Positions 18,151-27,726 of a stretch of 63,577 nucleotides of DNA are shown in pieces; the first letter of the stretch is position 1, and each line of letters begins with the position of its first letter. Both the position numbers and the translations under genes were made by a program. The notes under the pieces are model-generated. The model worked only from the letters and a program-made list of their open reading frames with translations. It did not search any database and was not told the origin of the DNA. The stretch lies in contig CAISPN010000003.1 of the NCBI GenBank assembly GCA_903887375.1, positions 1 through 63,577 on the forward strand, written 5' to 3'. This DNA is from an uncultured cyanobacterium. Its GTDB lineage: Bacteria > Cyanobacteriota > Cyanobacteriia > Cyanobacteriales > Microcystaceae.

Positions 18151-18957
18151 TTAATAATCAGAATCATCATGCTCGTTTTGGTCTAATTTAGGGCGATCAC
18201 TGACTATTGTATTTTCTTGCTCTTGTTCGTCTTCTATGGGCTGATAATCAACATAGGCCGCAGGGGGATCATCGCCATATTCATTAGAATACGGTCTGGG
18301 TTTTCTAGAAGTCTTTTGAGGTTTATCTTCACCCTCAGGTCGACGGCGGGGCTTTTTAGGTTCTTCATCAGCCCAATCTCTCTCTTGTTCATCCCAAGAC
18401 TGTGATTTTGGCTGTTCAGTAGGCCTTTTTCTAGTTGGAGCCGGACGGTCTGATTCTTCCGAATAACGACTATAGCGCGGCTGTGATGAATTTGGCTTGG
18501 TTGTGCGGCGCGTTCTTCTCGGTTCGTCGGTCTCATAACTAGTACCCCGCAAACGCCTTTTGTTACTATAAGAAGATTCTTCTTCCTCATCTTCAGGTTC
18601 GATTTGGTCAAGCTCAGCTTCTGTATAAACCCTTGTGCGGCTGACTCGTCTTTCATCATCAGCAAAAGGAGAATTTCTTTTAGCTTGCTCTGTAGTGGCT
18701 TTACGCAACCTGATGGTCTCTACAGCAAAAAAGATAGTAGTTCCAGTTAAAAGAAATTGACCAAATTGAAGGATAGGATCTAATCTCCAGCCCTGAAACA
18801 ATAAGATAAAACCACAGAGCAAACCCACTGCAGCGAAAAATATATCATGATCTCTTGATAGTTCGGGCCGGACCGAACGCATAAAGTAAAGTCCGGCACC
18901 AGCTACTGCCAAGAAAATGCCAAGTATGCTTGCTGAATTCAGCCCAAAATTTACCAT
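18151..18957 (-). CDS. Ycf66-family protein
   Basis: This 268-residue protein is membrane-anchored. Residues 1-85 contain three hydrophobic stretches (SASILGIFLAVAGAGLYFM; IFFAAVGLLCGFILLF; LQFGQFLLTGTTIFFAV) that match the conserved Ycf66 domain found in cyanobacteria and some plastids. The remaining 180 residues are a low-complexity, strongly charged tail rich in Arg, Glu, Pro and Ser (for example EPRRTRRTTKPNSSQ), probably disordered on one membrane face. Function is unknown for the family. Its stop abuts that of the convergent gene at 18150. Confidence 0.85.
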   Translation of the reverse strand: MVNFGLNSASILGIFLAVAGAGLYFMRSVRPELSRDHDIFFAAVGLLCGFILLFQGWRLDPILQFGQFLLTGTTIFFAVETIRLRKATTEQAKRNSPFADDERRVSRTRVYTEAELDQIEPEDEEEESSYSNKRRLRGTSYETDEPRRTRRTTKPNSSQPRYSRYSEESDRPAPTRKRPTEQPKSQSWDEQERDWADEEPKKPRRRPEGEDKPQKTSRKPRPYSNEYGDDPPAAYVDYQPIEDEQEQENTIVSDRPKLDQNEHDDSDY

Positions 18958-19000
18958 TTCTTCTCTCCATTCTCTGTCATATTATACCCGCCCTCGCAAC

Positions 19001-20797
19001 TTAACGCGGAATTGAAGCAATCAAGGATTTAGTATAATCCTGCTTGGGACTAGTAAGGATTTCTCGGGCAGTGCCACTTTCTACAAATTTTCCCTTGTTC
19101 ATCACTATAATCCGGTCACTCATAAATCTGACTACACTCAAATCATGCGAAATAAAGATATAAGTCAGATCCCAATCTCTTTGTAGTTCTTTGAGCAAAT
19201 TGAGAACCTCAGCCTGAACCGATACATCAAGGGCAGATACTGATTCATCGCAGACGATAAATTGGGGATTGAGGGCTAAGGCTCTAGCTATACAAACTCT
19301 CTGTCTCTGTCCCCCTGAGAGTTCATGTGGATAACGATTTTGCCAGTTGGGATCTAATCCTACTCTCTCTAAGAGATATTCTACTTTCTGCCTATTTCCT
19401 TTCATTTTAGCTTGGTGAATCAACAGAGGCTCTAGAATAGCCTGACCAATACTCAAACGTGGATTAAGGGAATTGTAGGGGTTTTGAAATACTATCTGCA
19501 TATGGCTGCGAATAGAGCGCATTTTTTCTGAGGAAAATTCTGAAATTTTGTAGCCTAGGAAGTAAATTTCCCCTGCACTAATGGGGATTAATCTCATAAT
19601 TGCTCTAGCTAAAGTGGATTTACCACAACCTGATTCACCCACTAAACCGAGAGTTTCTCCTTTTTTTACCTCAAAACTAACATCATCTACAGCCTTGAAA
19701 ATCTTCGATTGTAAGAATCCTTTTTTGCGGTATTCGACCTGAAGATTTTTAACAATCAATATTGCTTCTCTCTGTTGTAAATCAATTAATCGCTCAAATT
19801 CTTCTTGGGCGCTGATAATCTTTTGTGGGGGAGGAGATTTCTGAATAATTTGACCATTGCTGCTTTTAACTGTCATAAAATCAGCCACAGTTGAAAGTTT
19901 TTCTGGCTGAATGTCTAATCTTGGACGACAGGAAATAAGTCCTTTGGTGTAGGGATGTTTGGGCTGGGTGAGAATCTGGTCTTTGGTTCCTTGTTCGACG
20001 ATCTTACCTTGGTACATCACCATGATCGAATCAGCAACCCGATTAATTACTCCTAAATCATGGGAAATAAAGAGCATAGACATTCCTCTTTGAACGGATA
20101 TGCTCTTGAGTAAATCCAGTATCCCTGCTTGGACTGTTACATCTAAAGCCGTAGTAGGCTCATCAGCAATCAAAAGTGCCGGTTGACAGGAAATGGCCAT
20201 GGCAATCATGACTCTTTGTAACTGTCCGCCAGATAATTCATGCGGGTAGCGCTTTAAGATTGCTTCTTTGTTGTATTTGAGATATTCTTTAGCTGAAATT
20301 TGTTTAGTATTATTTTCTAAATATTCGGCTTCTAATTGCTCATCACTAGGTAGCAATTTTACTTCCTGTAAAAGAGCAATCGCTTGATTGGTAGATTGAT
20401 CAGGCGTGACAGACTGATGTAATTTGATTGCTTCAATTATTTGATAGCCAATGGTATAAACTGGGTTAAGCGCGCTCATTGGCTCTTGAAAGATCATGGC
20501 AATCTTACGACCTCTTAGACTGCGCATTTGCTCTTCTGGCAGTCCCAATAGCTCAAATTTGGTTCCCCCATCTATCTCGTTAAAGTAAATCAATCCACTT
20601 GTAATTTCACCTGGCTTGGGAATCAGACGCAATATGGCAGCTGAGGTTACCGATTTACCTGAACCAGATTCTCCAACTATCCCTAAAGTAGTACCACGCT
20701 CTAGACTAAAGCTGATATGATTTATCGCCAATTTACTCTCTCGGTGAGCAGGGAATTGAACGGTTAAATCTTGTACATCTAGAATCAGATTGGACAT
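19001..20797 (-). CDS. Dipeptide/glutathione-type ABC transporter, fused tandem ATPases (DppD-DppF/GsiA-like)
   Basis: This 598-residue protein carries two complete ABC ATPase domains. The first has Walker A GESGSGKS, signature LSGGQLQRV, Walker [14 protein letters not shown]; the second has [29 protein letters not shown]. Each is followed by the oligopeptide-family C-terminal extension with the pattern HPYTKGLI. This fused form powers uptake of peptides, glutathione or nickel by separate permeases, which are not in this window. The Ser in DESVSALD is normal for DppF-type subunits. The start at 20797 gives the family N-terminus [15 protein letters not shown]. Confidence 0.93.
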   Translation of the reverse strand: MSNLILDVQDLTVQFPAHRESKLAINHISFSLERGTTLGIVGESGSGKSVTSAAILRLIPKPGEITSGLIYFNEIDGGTKFELLGLPEEQMRSLRGRKIAMIFQEPMSALNPVYTIGYQIIEAIKLHQSVTPDQSTNQAIALLQEVKLLPSDEQLEAEYLENNTKQISAKEYLKYNKEAILKRYPHELSGGQLQRVMIAMAISCQPALLIADEPTTALDVTVQAGILDLLKSISVQRGMSMLFISHDLGVINRVADSIMVMYQGKIVEQGTKDQILTQPKHPYTKGLISCRPRLDIQPEKLSTVADFMTVKSSNGQIIQKSPPPQKIISAQEEFERLIDLQQREAILIVKNLQVEYRKKGFLQSKIFKAVDDVSFEVKKGETLGLVGESGCGKSTLARAIMRLIPISAGEIYFLGYKISEFSSEKMRSIRSHMQIVFQNPYNSLNPRLSIGQAILEPLLIHQAKMKGNRQKVEYLLERVGLDPNWQNRYPHELSGGQRQRVCIARALALNPQFIVCDESVSALDVSVQAEVLNLLKELQRDWDLTYIFISHDLSVVRFMSDRIIVMNKGKFVESGTAREILTSPKQDYTKSLIASIPR

Positions 20798-20845
20798 TAC
20801 TTTATAATAAGGGTGATTTTTAAGATTCTAACTAGTTTTGTTGCA

Positions 20846-21490
20846 ATGATCTACCTTGATTCAGCCTTGATCGATGAAGCTCAGCAAGCTATGCAATTTG
20901 GTTGGGTTAAAGGTATCACAACCAATCCAACTTTGTTAGCCAAAAGCCCTCTCTCTCCAGAGGAAACCCTGGCTAAACTGCGCTCAATTACTACAGGTGA
21001 ACTTTATTATCAAGTACTCAGTAGTGAATTTGAAGATATGGTCTCTGAAGGGTATAGGGCTTATGAAATCATAGGCAATCAAACGGTTTTGAAAATACCA
21101 GCAACTCCAGTTGGCTTTAAGGCAGTAGCCAGATTATCCCGAGAGATTCCCTGTTCAGTGACTGCTATCTATAGCTCCTATCAATGCGCTGTAGCAGCAG
21201 AAGCAGGAGCTCGCTATGCGATAGCCTATGTTAACAGAGCTACTCGCTTGTTAGGTGATGGCCTTGCTTTAGTTAGAGATATGTCCAAGATTTTGCATCG
21301 CTCGGATACTCAAATTCTAGCGGCTAGTCTCAAATCTGCTCAAGAAGCAGCAGATGCTCTGCAAGCTGGAGCGGATCATCTCACTTTACCTTTAAATATT
21401 TTGCAATCTATGACTGAACATCCCCTCTCGCAAACTACAGTAGAGCAGTTTAATCAAAATGGTTTGGGAATATCTTTAAAAGAGAATTAG
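20846..21490 (+). CDS. Transaldolase-like (fructose-6-phosphate aldolase/TalC family) protein
   Basis: A protein of 214 residues from ATG 20846 (MIYLDSALIDEAQ), with the compact TIM-barrel transaldolase pattern: GITTNPTLLAK near the N-terminus, the Schiff-base lysine in VLKIPATPVGF, then VTAIYSSYQCAVAAEAGARYAIAYVNR. This length fits the small transaldolase or fructose-6-phosphate aldolase group rather than the 330-residue TalB. In cyanobacteria it may serve the pentose phosphate or Calvin cycle, though the exact substrate is uncertain. A GTG at 20813 in the same frame would add 11 residues of low similarity, so I prefer the ATG. Confidence 0.85.
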   Translation: MIYLDSALIDEAQQAMQFGWVKGITTNPTLLAKSPLSPEETLAKLRSITTGELYYQVLSSEFEDMVSEGYRAYEIIGNQTVLKIPATPVGFKAVARLSREIPCSVTAIYSSYQCAVAAEAGARYAIAYVNRATRLLGDGLALVRDMSKILHRSDTQILAASLKSAQEAADALQAGADHLTLPLNILQSMTEHPLSQTTVEQFNQNGLGISLKEN

Positions 21491-21509
21491 ATATCCCCGC
21501 TAACTACCT

Positions 21510-22160
21510 CTAGATATTCTCGATCATTTCCTCCAAAGGAAAGCGGACTTTTGCTAAAGAGGCATTTTTATCATCTTCAGCGCGATAACCAGTAGGACAT
21601 ACCAAGACTGAGTGATAACCTTTGGCTGTTAAACCGAGTATTTCATCATATTTAGCAGGATTAAAACCTTCCATCGGACAGGTATCAACACCCAAAATGG
21701 CTGCAGTAGTCATAAACTGACCTAAAGCAATATAAACTTGCTTACTAGTCCATTGTTTGATATCAAGATTGGGATTGCTTAAAAATCCTTTGATCGTTTT
21801 AGAAAACCCTTCCAGTTGCTCAATACTAGTCCCTCTAATTTGCGCAATGGATTGAATGTAGTGATCTACTTCAGCTTCACCTATTTCCAGTTTTATAGCT
21901 AGTACTAGAAGATGAGAAGCATCAGCTACTTGCTTTTGTCCCCAAGAATGCTCTACTAATTGTTCTTTTAACTGTTGATTATTGATTACAAAAAATTTCC
22001 AAGGTTGCAGTCCAAAAGAAGATGGAGCTAATACCAAAGACTCTAGCAAGGTATGCCAAAGGGGATCGGAAATTTTTTTGCTTGGATCAAACTTTTTAGT
22101 TGCATAACGCCAACGCAACTGTTCCAGAACCTGTTCGCTTGAAATTACAGTGTTTGTCAT
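21510..22160 (-). CDS. Nitroreductase-family NAD(P)H-dependent oxidoreductase
   Basis: A 216-residue flavoprotein of the nitroreductase fold. The N-terminal RRYATKKFD-type start (RWRYATKKFDPSKKI), the FMN-contact region LAPSSFGLQPWKFFVI and the late motif GVDTCPMEGFNP are characteristic of NfsB-like enzymes, which reduce nitroaromatics, quinones or dihydropteridines with NAD(P)H. Natural substrate unknown. The ATG at 22160 has a good fit with the family. The gene diverges from the DUF1232 gene; an imperfect inverted repeat, CACAC and GTGTG eight bases apart, sits in the gap near 22206-22224. Confidence 0.88.
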   Translation of the reverse strand: MTNTVISSEQVLEQLRWRYATKKFDPSKKISDPLWHTLLESLVLAPSSFGLQPWKFFVINNQQLKEQLVEHSWGQKQVADASHLLVLAIKLEIGEAEVDHYIQSIAQIRGTSIEQLEGFSKTIKGFLSNPNLDIKQWTSKQVYIALGQFMTTAAILGVDTCPMEGFNPAKYDEILGLTAKGYHSVLVCPTGYRAEDDKNASLAKVRFPLEEMIENI

Positions 22161-22295
22161 GATCTATCATTTAGAGATTTTCTTTCAATCATAGCAACGG
22201 ATAACACACCAAAAACAGTGTGGACAGTCTCACTTTTACTCCCAAGTTGTTCATGACAATATGGAATTATCAACAAAGAGGCATATTTATAAGCT

Positions 22296-22574
22296 ATGAA
22301 ATTCCTAATCAAGTATCTATTCCAATGGTTTACCCGCAAGTCCACCAATCCTAAATATCGTTGGCTGTTGATCCTAGGTGGTCTTTTCTATATGCTCAGC
22401 CCATTTGATCTTTCGCCTGATATTTTTCCTGTAGTTGGTTGGCTTGATGATGCCATGGTCATGAGTATGTTAGTTAGCGAATTGACCAATATGCTCACTA
22501 TAAGGGAAAATCAAATGAACCTTGACATCGATCCAGCCGATGTGACAATAGATGTCAAAGCTACAACTGTTTAA
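22296..22574 (+). CDS. YkvA-type DUF1232 membrane protein
   Basis: A 92-residue protein with the DUF1232 core YRWLLILGGLFYMLSPFDLSPDIFPVVGWLDDAMVM, where the SPxDLxPD motif and the following Gly-rich turn are diagnostic. One or two membrane segments are likely. The function of the family is unknown. It stands alone between the divergent nitroreductase gene and the Hpt gene 90 bases downstream. Confidence 0.88.
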   Translation: MKFLIKYLFQWFTRKSTNPKYRWLLILGGLFYMLSPFDLSPDIFPVVGWLDDAMVMSMLVSELTNMLTIRENQMNLDIDPADVTIDVKATTV

Positions 22575-22651
22575 TCAAATGAAGCCTAACCTATTCTTAG
22601 GCTGATCATCAATGTTTTTGGGTTGGCCGGCTATAAAGCGAATATCACATT

Positions 22652-22658
22652 AAGGAGG
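22652..22658 (+). promoter_or_regulatory. Strong Shine-Dalgarno that sets the Hpt start
   Basis: AAGGAGG at 22652-22658 lies 6 bases before a TTG at 22665. No ATG start exists for this reading frame before the Hpt domain, so this ribosome binding site decides the start. Confidence 0.75.
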
Positions 22659-22664
22659 CTCCCC

Positions 22665-23063
22665 TTGGAGATTTCTAAGGATCAAAAAATAATTAATTAT
22701 TTCCTTGAAGAAGCCTTAGAACATTTGGAAACCTTAGAAAAAGGTATTTTGAAACTTGCCGAAGATCCAGAAGTTGTGCAAGAAATGTTCAGAGCAGCCC
22801 ATTCAATTAAAGGTGGAGCTGGAATGCTCGGCTTTAGTGATATTCAAAAAATGGCACATAGGTTAGAAGATCTCTTTAAGATACTACAAGAGAAAAAAAA
22901 TACTCCAGACAGTAAATTAGAAAGGCTTTTACTTTTGGCTTATGATAATTTAAAAAATCTACTTTTGACAATTAACCAAGAACAATCAGAAATTCTCAGA
23001 CAATCTGAGGCAATCTTTTTAGAACTTGGATCTTATCTGCAAAAAAACAATCTCTGGGAATAG
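22665..23063 (+). CDS. Stand-alone histidine phosphotransfer (Hpt) protein
   Basis: A 132-residue Hpt-domain protein starting at TTG 22665 (read as MEISKDQKIINYFLEEA). The phosphorylatable His is in MFRAAHSIKGGAGMLGF, the hallmark of CheA-type Hpt domains, and the helical bundle continues to LEDLFKILQE and LLLAYDNLKNLL. No kinase or receiver domain is attached, so it would relay phosphate between a hybrid kinase and a response regulator, or act as a trimmed CheA relative. An upstream TTG at 22623 is possible but has no ribosome binding site. It precedes a small unknown gene and tyrA in the same direction. Confidence 0.82.
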   Translation: MEISKDQKIINYFLEEALEHLETLEKGILKLAEDPEVVQEMFRAAHSIKGGAGMLGFSDIQKMAHRLEDLFKILQEKKNTPDSKLERLLLLAYDNLKNLLLTINQEQSEILRQSEAIFLELGSYLQKNNLWE

Positions 23064-23092
23064 TTGCTCATATCAGAGAACTTTTGCTAGAA

Positions 23093-23479
23093 ATGCTAGA
23101 AATTTTTAAACAAAAAGCAGATTCCCAAAATCGCTATCAACTAAAATTACTATGTGATGAATTGCAAGATTCTCTAACAGGAATATCAAATTGGAGCTAT
23201 CTACTAGAAACTGCTAAAAAAGCGATTGCTAACCCCAGCTATGACTATAGTATTTTGGCTCCAGTTGTGATGACAAATCTCAAAAGAGCATATGATTTAA
23301 TAAATTTAGAAAAAGCAGATGAAATTATTGTCAGTCAAGGGCTTTTGGATTTGACTAATCAATCTTCAGTTTTTGTTTTAGTTCCCCTAGAGCCCAGAGC
23401 AATTGCTAGTACCTTAGTAAGTCTTTTAAATTCAGAACAAATAAATCAGTTGTCCCAAATTCTGGCTCAGGTTAAATGA
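23093..23479 (+). CDS. Small conserved-looking protein, function unknown
   Basis: A 128-residue protein from ATG 23093, or 131 from a TTG at 23084. It is mostly helical, with MLEIFKQKADSQNRYQLKLLCDEL, then LAPVVMTNLKRAYDLINLEKADEI, and a C-terminal VLVPLEPRAIASTLVSLLNSEQINQL. I do not recognise a named domain, and no membrane segment or catalytic motif is visible. The gene lies between the Hpt gene (about 20-30 bases) and tyrA, whose ATG overlaps its stop (ATGA, 23476-23479). This suggests cotranscription and translational coupling with tyrA. Confidence 0.65.
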   Translation: MLEIFKQKADSQNRYQLKLLCDELQDSLTGISNWSYLLETAKKAIANPSYDYSILAPVVMTNLKRAYDLINLEKADEIIVSQGLLDLTNQSSVFVLVPLEPRAIASTLVSLLNSEQINQLSQILAQVK

Positions 23480-24327
23480 ATAGTAAGAAGATAGGTATAG
23501 TTGGACTGGGTTTGATTGGAGGTTCTCTAGGACTAGATCTCTACCAAAAGGGCCATTACATCGTCGGAATTAGCCGCTCTCAAGAAACCTGTGATAGAGC
23601 AATGGAGCGCAAAGTCTGTCATCAAGCAAGTCCCGATTTTAAGCTTTTAAATGATGTGGATTTGATTTTTTTATGTACACCAATAGGCTCAATAGTCCCA
23701 ACTCTAGAAACCATATCTTCTGAGCTATCGCCTTCTACTATTGTGACTGATGTAGCCTCAGTTAAAGGGGAGATAGTGCAAAAATGTAGTGAAATTTGGC
23801 CCAATTTCATCGGCGGTCATCCTATGGCTGGAACAGCCTTTGTAGGAATTGAGGCAGCTCAATACAATTTATTTAAAAATGCGCCCTATGTTCTAACTCC
23901 TATTGAAAATACGCCAAGCCAATCTCTAGAGTGTTTAAAAAAGATAATCGCTCAATTAGGATCTATACCCTACATCACCAATCCAGAAGAACATGATTGC
24001 GCTGTTGCTTGGATTTCTCATTTGCCGGTAATAGTTGGGGCTACTCTTTTAGAATCAATCGATAGTAAAGCTCCATCAAATATTCTTGAGCTTGCCCAAA
24101 AACTAGCTAGTACAGGATTTAAAGATACAACTAGAGTAGGTGGTGGCAATCCAGAATTAGGCTTGATGATGGCTCAGTATAACCGTGAGGCAATTTTAGA
24201 TTCACTAATTAAATATCAGCAAGTATTGCAAGAGATTACTGATTTAATTAGGCAGCAGAAATGGAATGCACTTGAGGATATCTTGCGCAAAAGCCAAGCT
24301 AGTCGTCCTTATTTTTTAAAAGATTAA
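23476..24327 (+). CDS. tyrA: Prephenate/arogenate dehydrogenase
   Basis: A 283-residue NAD(P)-dependent enzyme of tyrosine synthesis. The N-terminal Rossmann fold is GIVGLGLIGGSLGLDL, followed by LIFLCTPIGSIVPTLE, TDVASVKGEIV and GGHPMAGT, the last two around the substrate. The helical dimerisation half includes HDCAVAWISHLPVIVGATLL and GFKDTTRVGGGNPELG. Most cyanobacterial enzymes prefer arogenate and NADP. The gene overlaps the preceding small gene by 4 bases and runs into the 3' end of the convergent glycosyltransferase by 29 bases. Confidence 0.93.
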   Translation: MNSKKIGIVGLGLIGGSLGLDLYQKGHYIVGISRSQETCDRAMERKVCHQASPDFKLLNDVDLIFLCTPIGSIVPTLETISSELSPSTIVTDVASVKGEIVQKCSEIWPNFIGGHPMAGTAFVGIEAAQYNLFKNAPYVLTPIENTPSQSLECLKKIIAQLGSIPYITNPEEHDCAVAWISHLPVIVGATLLESIDSKAPSNILELAQKLASTGFKDTTRVGGGNPELGLMMAQYNREAILDSLIKYQQVLQEITDLIRQQKWNALEDILRKSQASRPYFLKD

Positions 24328-25489
24328 AAATCCTCATAAGTTGAGGAGCCAGTCTTTGATCATTAAAACGCTCGATTGCTGTAGCTCTAGCATTTGAACC
24401 TAAATAGGTGCGTTTTTGGGGATCTTCAACTAGTCCCAAAATAGTCTCTGCCAAAGATAGGGTATCTTTAGGAGCAACACCAATAGCATCATAGCCATCT
24501 TTAAATAGTTCTGCCGCGCCACCAGCTTGAGAGACAATCACCGGCTTACCACAAGCCATAGCCTCAGCAATCACTAGACCAAATGGCTCTGGTTGTGTAC
24601 TGGCATGAACTACAATATCTAGCCAATTATAGATTTGTGACACATCTTCTTGGAATCCGAGAAAATCAACCCATTGAGTTATTTTTAATTGCTCAGCTTT
24701 CTGCTGTAATTGCTCTTTGGAAAATTGAGAACCCTTGGTCTTGTAGATAGGCTCGCCTACTATATAGAAATGGGCATTGATATCCTTTTGTAGCTTAAGA
24801 ATTTCGGCAATTGCTTCTAAAAAAATATCCTGCCCTTTCCAAAGAGCAAAAGTAGCAACCAAGCCTACTCTTACTGGGGTATGATTTTGAGTTTCTCGAG
24901 GAGAAAAAACATCTATATCTAGAGAGTTATAAACTACCTCAATCGGTACGTTCTTCAAAATAGGCTGGGCATCTTGCGCTACAGCTTTGGAAATAGCAAT
25001 TGCCTTAGATACTTTTTTGCTAGCCCATTTTAAGACCTTGGCCATCAGAGGTCTAGTACTATAAAAATCATGCAGATGCCAAATAATTGGAATATTTTTA
25101 TTGCCTAGAGCTAGTAACAGATGGGTCTTGATTCCATTGGAATAGATCAAATCGGGACTAATTGAGTTGATTAGTTGATTAAAGCTGCGCAAATAGCCCA
25201 CAAAAGCAGCTAGAGCAGGTAATAATTTTGCCAAAAGAACCACAGTGGAAGTTAGCTTGTTTTGTCCTTTTAAAGCGCTATCTCCTAGTTGATTGAGCTG
25301 CTCAGGTAGCGGCAAGACTTTAACTACTACCCCTAAGGCTTTTGCTTTTTGAACCAAAGGTCCATCAGTGCAGACAATCAAATAAAGTTCAAGATTGGGG
25401 TTTGCAGTAATTAGGGCTTTGCAGGTAGTAAGAAGTACTTTTTCACCTCCACCTACTACAGCGACTGGGTTGACAAACAGAATCCTCAT
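24299..25489 (-). CDS. Glycosyltransferase family 4 (GT-B fold)
   Basis: A protein of 396 residues from ATG 25489 (MRILFVNPVAVVGGGEKVLL), the conventional family 4 N-terminus. The longer frame from 25555 would overlap the upstream gene and adds 22 unsupported residues. The donor-binding half contains VRVGLVATFALWKGQD, WVDFLGFQEDVSQIYNWLDIVVHAST and the EPFGLVIAEAMACGKPVIVSQAGG motif. It transfers a sugar from a nucleotide donor, likely in exopolysaccharide or lipopolysaccharide synthesis. The acceptor is unknown. It starts 13 bases after the aminotransferase gene. Confidence 0.9.
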   Translation of the reverse strand: MRILFVNPVAVVGGGEKVLLTTCKALITANPNLELYLIVCTDGPLVQKAKALGVVVKVLPLPEQLNQLGDSALKGQNKLTSTVVLLAKLLPALAAFVGYLRSFNQLINSISPDLIYSNGIKTHLLLALGNKNIPIIWHLHDFYSTRPLMAKVLKWASKKVSKAIAISKAVAQDAQPILKNVPIEVVYNSLDIDVFSPRETQNHTPVRVGLVATFALWKGQDIFLEAIAEILKLQKDINAHFYIVGEPIYKTKGSQFSKEQLQQKAEQLKITQWVDFLGFQEDVSQIYNWLDIVVHASTQPEPFGLVIAEAMACGKPVIVSQAGGAAELFKDGYDAIGVAPKDTLSLAETILGLVEDPQKRTYLGSNARATAIERFNDQRLAPQLMRIFNLLKNKDD

Positions 25490-25502
25490 AAAAGCACTAT
25501 AT

Positions 25503-26285
25503 TTAGTATTGATAGTATTGACGCAGGAGGGAGTAAGCCGGATGTTGAGGCTCAAAGGTTAAAACTTGCCCATCGCTTACTATCGTCTCAAAGGGCACAA
25601 TCTCCACCACAGAATTACTATAGCCAATCATTTCTAGTTTATTGATTAGAGCAAGATCCCAAACTATCTCTTGATAGTTTATTTTATTTGCTTGCAGACA
25701 AGAGAGGAGATAATTGCGGGCAATGCCGGGTAAAACATCCCCATCCAATGGTGGAGTATAAAAAGTGCCATTACAATAACCCCAAAGATTTCCGCTAGAG
25801 GTTTCTAACCATTGCCCTAATCTGTTAATTAGAATTGCTTCTCTATATCCTTGGGATTTAGCTAGCCATGGACCTAAATAATTTCCGGTTTTATGATCAC
25901 CAAGGGCTCTTTGGTATATTTGATCTTTAGCTACAAAGCCTTTGATACCTTTTTGTTGGATTATATCGAGATCTAAGGGTAAATTACGACCCGTAATTAA
26001 GCTTTGACCCTCTGGAAAGATTGTCAGCCGCAAAATTGGATAATTTTGTCCTAAGATTTGCGCTCCCTTTTTTAGATCACTCCAATCAGGCTCACTCCAA
26101 CCAAATACTTTTATAGATGAGTTGATTCTTGAGCAATGGGCAGGCCATTGGGTCAGAGGGTGATTTAAAGACCCTTGATAAAGCCTCATGGTCGAAAAAA
26201 CCGTGGCACCATAGAGTAAAGAAGGACTCGTGATAGATATATTTATACTATTATTTTCGTGCAGTATTCCATCATACCAAAACAT
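25503..26285 (-). CDS. Class IV aminotransferase (PabC/IlvE-like)
   Basis: A protein of 260 residues of the fold-type IV PLP enzymes. The PLP lysine lies in HKTGNYLGPW, the ETSSGNLWGY segment matches the conserved E-x2-x-x-N loop, and PPLDGDVLPGIARN is the usual PP-L-x-G-x-L-x-G-I-x-R. The relatives are 4-amino-4-deoxychorismate lyase (folate), D-amino-acid and branched-chain aminotransferases, and the short length favours the lyase, though I cannot decide. I use the ATG at 26285 (MFWYDGILHEN) over a TTG at 26291. Confidence 0.85.
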   Translation of the reverse strand: MFWYDGILHENNSINISITSPSLLYGATVFSTMRLYQGSLNHPLTQWPAHCSRINSSIKVFGWSEPDWSDLKKGAQILGQNYPILRLTIFPEGQSLITGRNLPLDLDIIQQKGIKGFVAKDQIYQRALGDHKTGNYLGPWLAKSQGYREAILINRLGQWLETSSGNLWGYCNGTFYTPPLDGDVLPGIARNYLLSCLQANKINYQEIVWDLALINKLEMIGYSNSVVEIVPFETIVSDGQVLTFEPQHPAYSLLRQYYQY

Positions 26286-26434
26286 AGACAAGAAAATTTT
26301 AAGGGAACGCTATACCTATATACTCGAATATGAGGGAAAAATAAAAAACTTAAGCATTATTTTTTTACTTGACTAAAATTTTCATCCAATGATTGAATTT
26401 GATCGTAAAGTCTAGGCAACAGTGAGGTTTTTTT

Positions 26435-27724
26435 ATGAAAAGAGTACTGGGAATCATTCTAGGTGGTGGAGCCGGAACAAGACTTTACCCTTTGACTAAG
26501 TTACGTGCTAAACCGGCAGTACCCCTAGCCGGGAAATATCGACTGATTGATATACCTGTCAGTAATTGTATTAATTCGGAAATTCTCAAAATATATGTAC
26601 TAACACAGTTTAATTCTGCTTCCTTAAATCGCCATCTTAGTAGAACCTATAATTTCTCCGGTTTTAGTGATGGTTTTGTAGAGGTTTTGGCAGCTCAGCA
26701 AACTCCCGAAAACCCCAATTGGTTCCAGGGAACTGCTGATGCGGTTCGCCGTTATCTTTGGTCTATCAAGGAATGGGATGTAGATGAATATGTCATCCTC
26801 TCAGGAGATCATCTTTATCGTATGGACTATAGCCTATTTGTCGAAAGACATAGAGAAACCAATGCTGATATCACGCTTTCTGTAGTTCCCGCTGATGAAG
26901 AAAAGGCTTCAGCCTTCGGCTTGATGAAGATCAACGAGCAAGGTAGAGTAGTAGACTTTATGGAAAAACCCAAGGGAGATGACCTTAAAAAGATGAGGGT
27001 TGATACCACCATCCTTGGACTGTCACCCGAAGAGGCTCAAAAAAGTCCTTATATAGCCTCTATGGGTATATATGTATTTACCAAGGAAGTCTTAATTCAT
27101 CTTTTGGAATCCAACCTGGAGCAAACTGACTTTGGTAAGGAGATTATTCCCTCTGCGGCCAAAGATTACAATGTGCAGGCCTACCTTTTCAAAGACTATT
27201 GGGAAGATATTGGAACAATCAAGGCCTTCTATGATGCCAATATGGCTCTAACCAAGCAGCCTCAGCCTCCTTTTAGTTTTTATGACGAAAAGGCACCCAT
27301 CTATACTCGTTCTCGCTATTTGCCGCCCACTAAATTGCTAGATTGTATTGTAACTGAATCGATGATCTCCGAAGGTTGTATTATCAAAAACTGTCGTATA
27401 TCCCATTCAGTCTTAGGGATTCGCACCCGTATTGAATCAGATTGTCTCATTGAAGATAGTTTGATCATGGGTTGCGACTATTATGAACCTTTTGCTGAAA
27501 GGACTGCCATTTTGGAAGAGAAAAAGATCCCAATTGGTATTGGTTCTGGCACAACAATCAGAAGAGCAATTATAGATAAGAACGCACGTATAGGCAAAAA
27601 TGTCTCTTTAGTCAATAAAGACAGAGTAGAGGAAGCCAACCGTGAAGAAGATGGATTCTATATTCGCAACGGTATTATTGTAGTTCTAAAGAATGCCTGT
27701 ATTGCTGACGGTACATTGATCTAA
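26435..27724 (+). CDS. glgC: Glucose-1-phosphate adenylyltransferase
   Basis: This 429-residue ADP-glucose pyrophosphorylase makes the glucosyl donor for glycogen. Visible are [36 protein letters not shown] at the N-terminus, [13 protein letters not shown], the catalytic GDHLYRMDY, the glucose-binding FMEKP and a C-terminal beta-helix with [11 protein letters not shown]-type repeats. Cyanobacterial forms are activated by 3-phosphoglycerate and inhibited by phosphate, and the basic allosteric region at the C-terminus is kept. The permease gene follows with only two bases between stop and start. Confidence 0.97.
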   Translation: MKRVLGIILGGGAGTRLYPLTKLRAKPAVPLAGKYRLIDIPVSNCINSEILKIYVLTQFNSASLNRHLSRTYNFSGFSDGFVEVLAAQQTPENPNWFQGTADAVRRYLWSIKEWDVDEYVILSGDHLYRMDYSLFVERHRETNADITLSVVPADEEKASAFGLMKINEQGRVVDFMEKPKGDDLKKMRVDTTILGLSPEEAQKSPYIASMGIYVFTKEVLIHLLESNLEQTDFGKEIIPSAAKDYNVQAYLFKDYWEDIGTIKAFYDANMALTKQPQPPFSFYDEKAPIYTRSRYLPPTKLLDCIVTESMISEGCIIKNCRISHSVLGIRTRIESDCLIEDSLIMGCDYYEPFAERTAILEEKKIPIGIGSGTTIRRAIIDKNARIGKNVSLVNKDRVEEANREEDGFYIRNGIIVVLKNACIADGTLI

Positions 27725-27726
27725 AA

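Noticed and set aside
18234-18665. 143-codon second frame within the Ycf66 tail
   Set aside because: A frame shadow of the low-complexity charged tail.
26369-26397. Promoter for glgC (TTGACT, 17 bases, ATTGAA)
   Set aside because: The -10 is poor and other pairings are equally good, so I do not list it as a feature.
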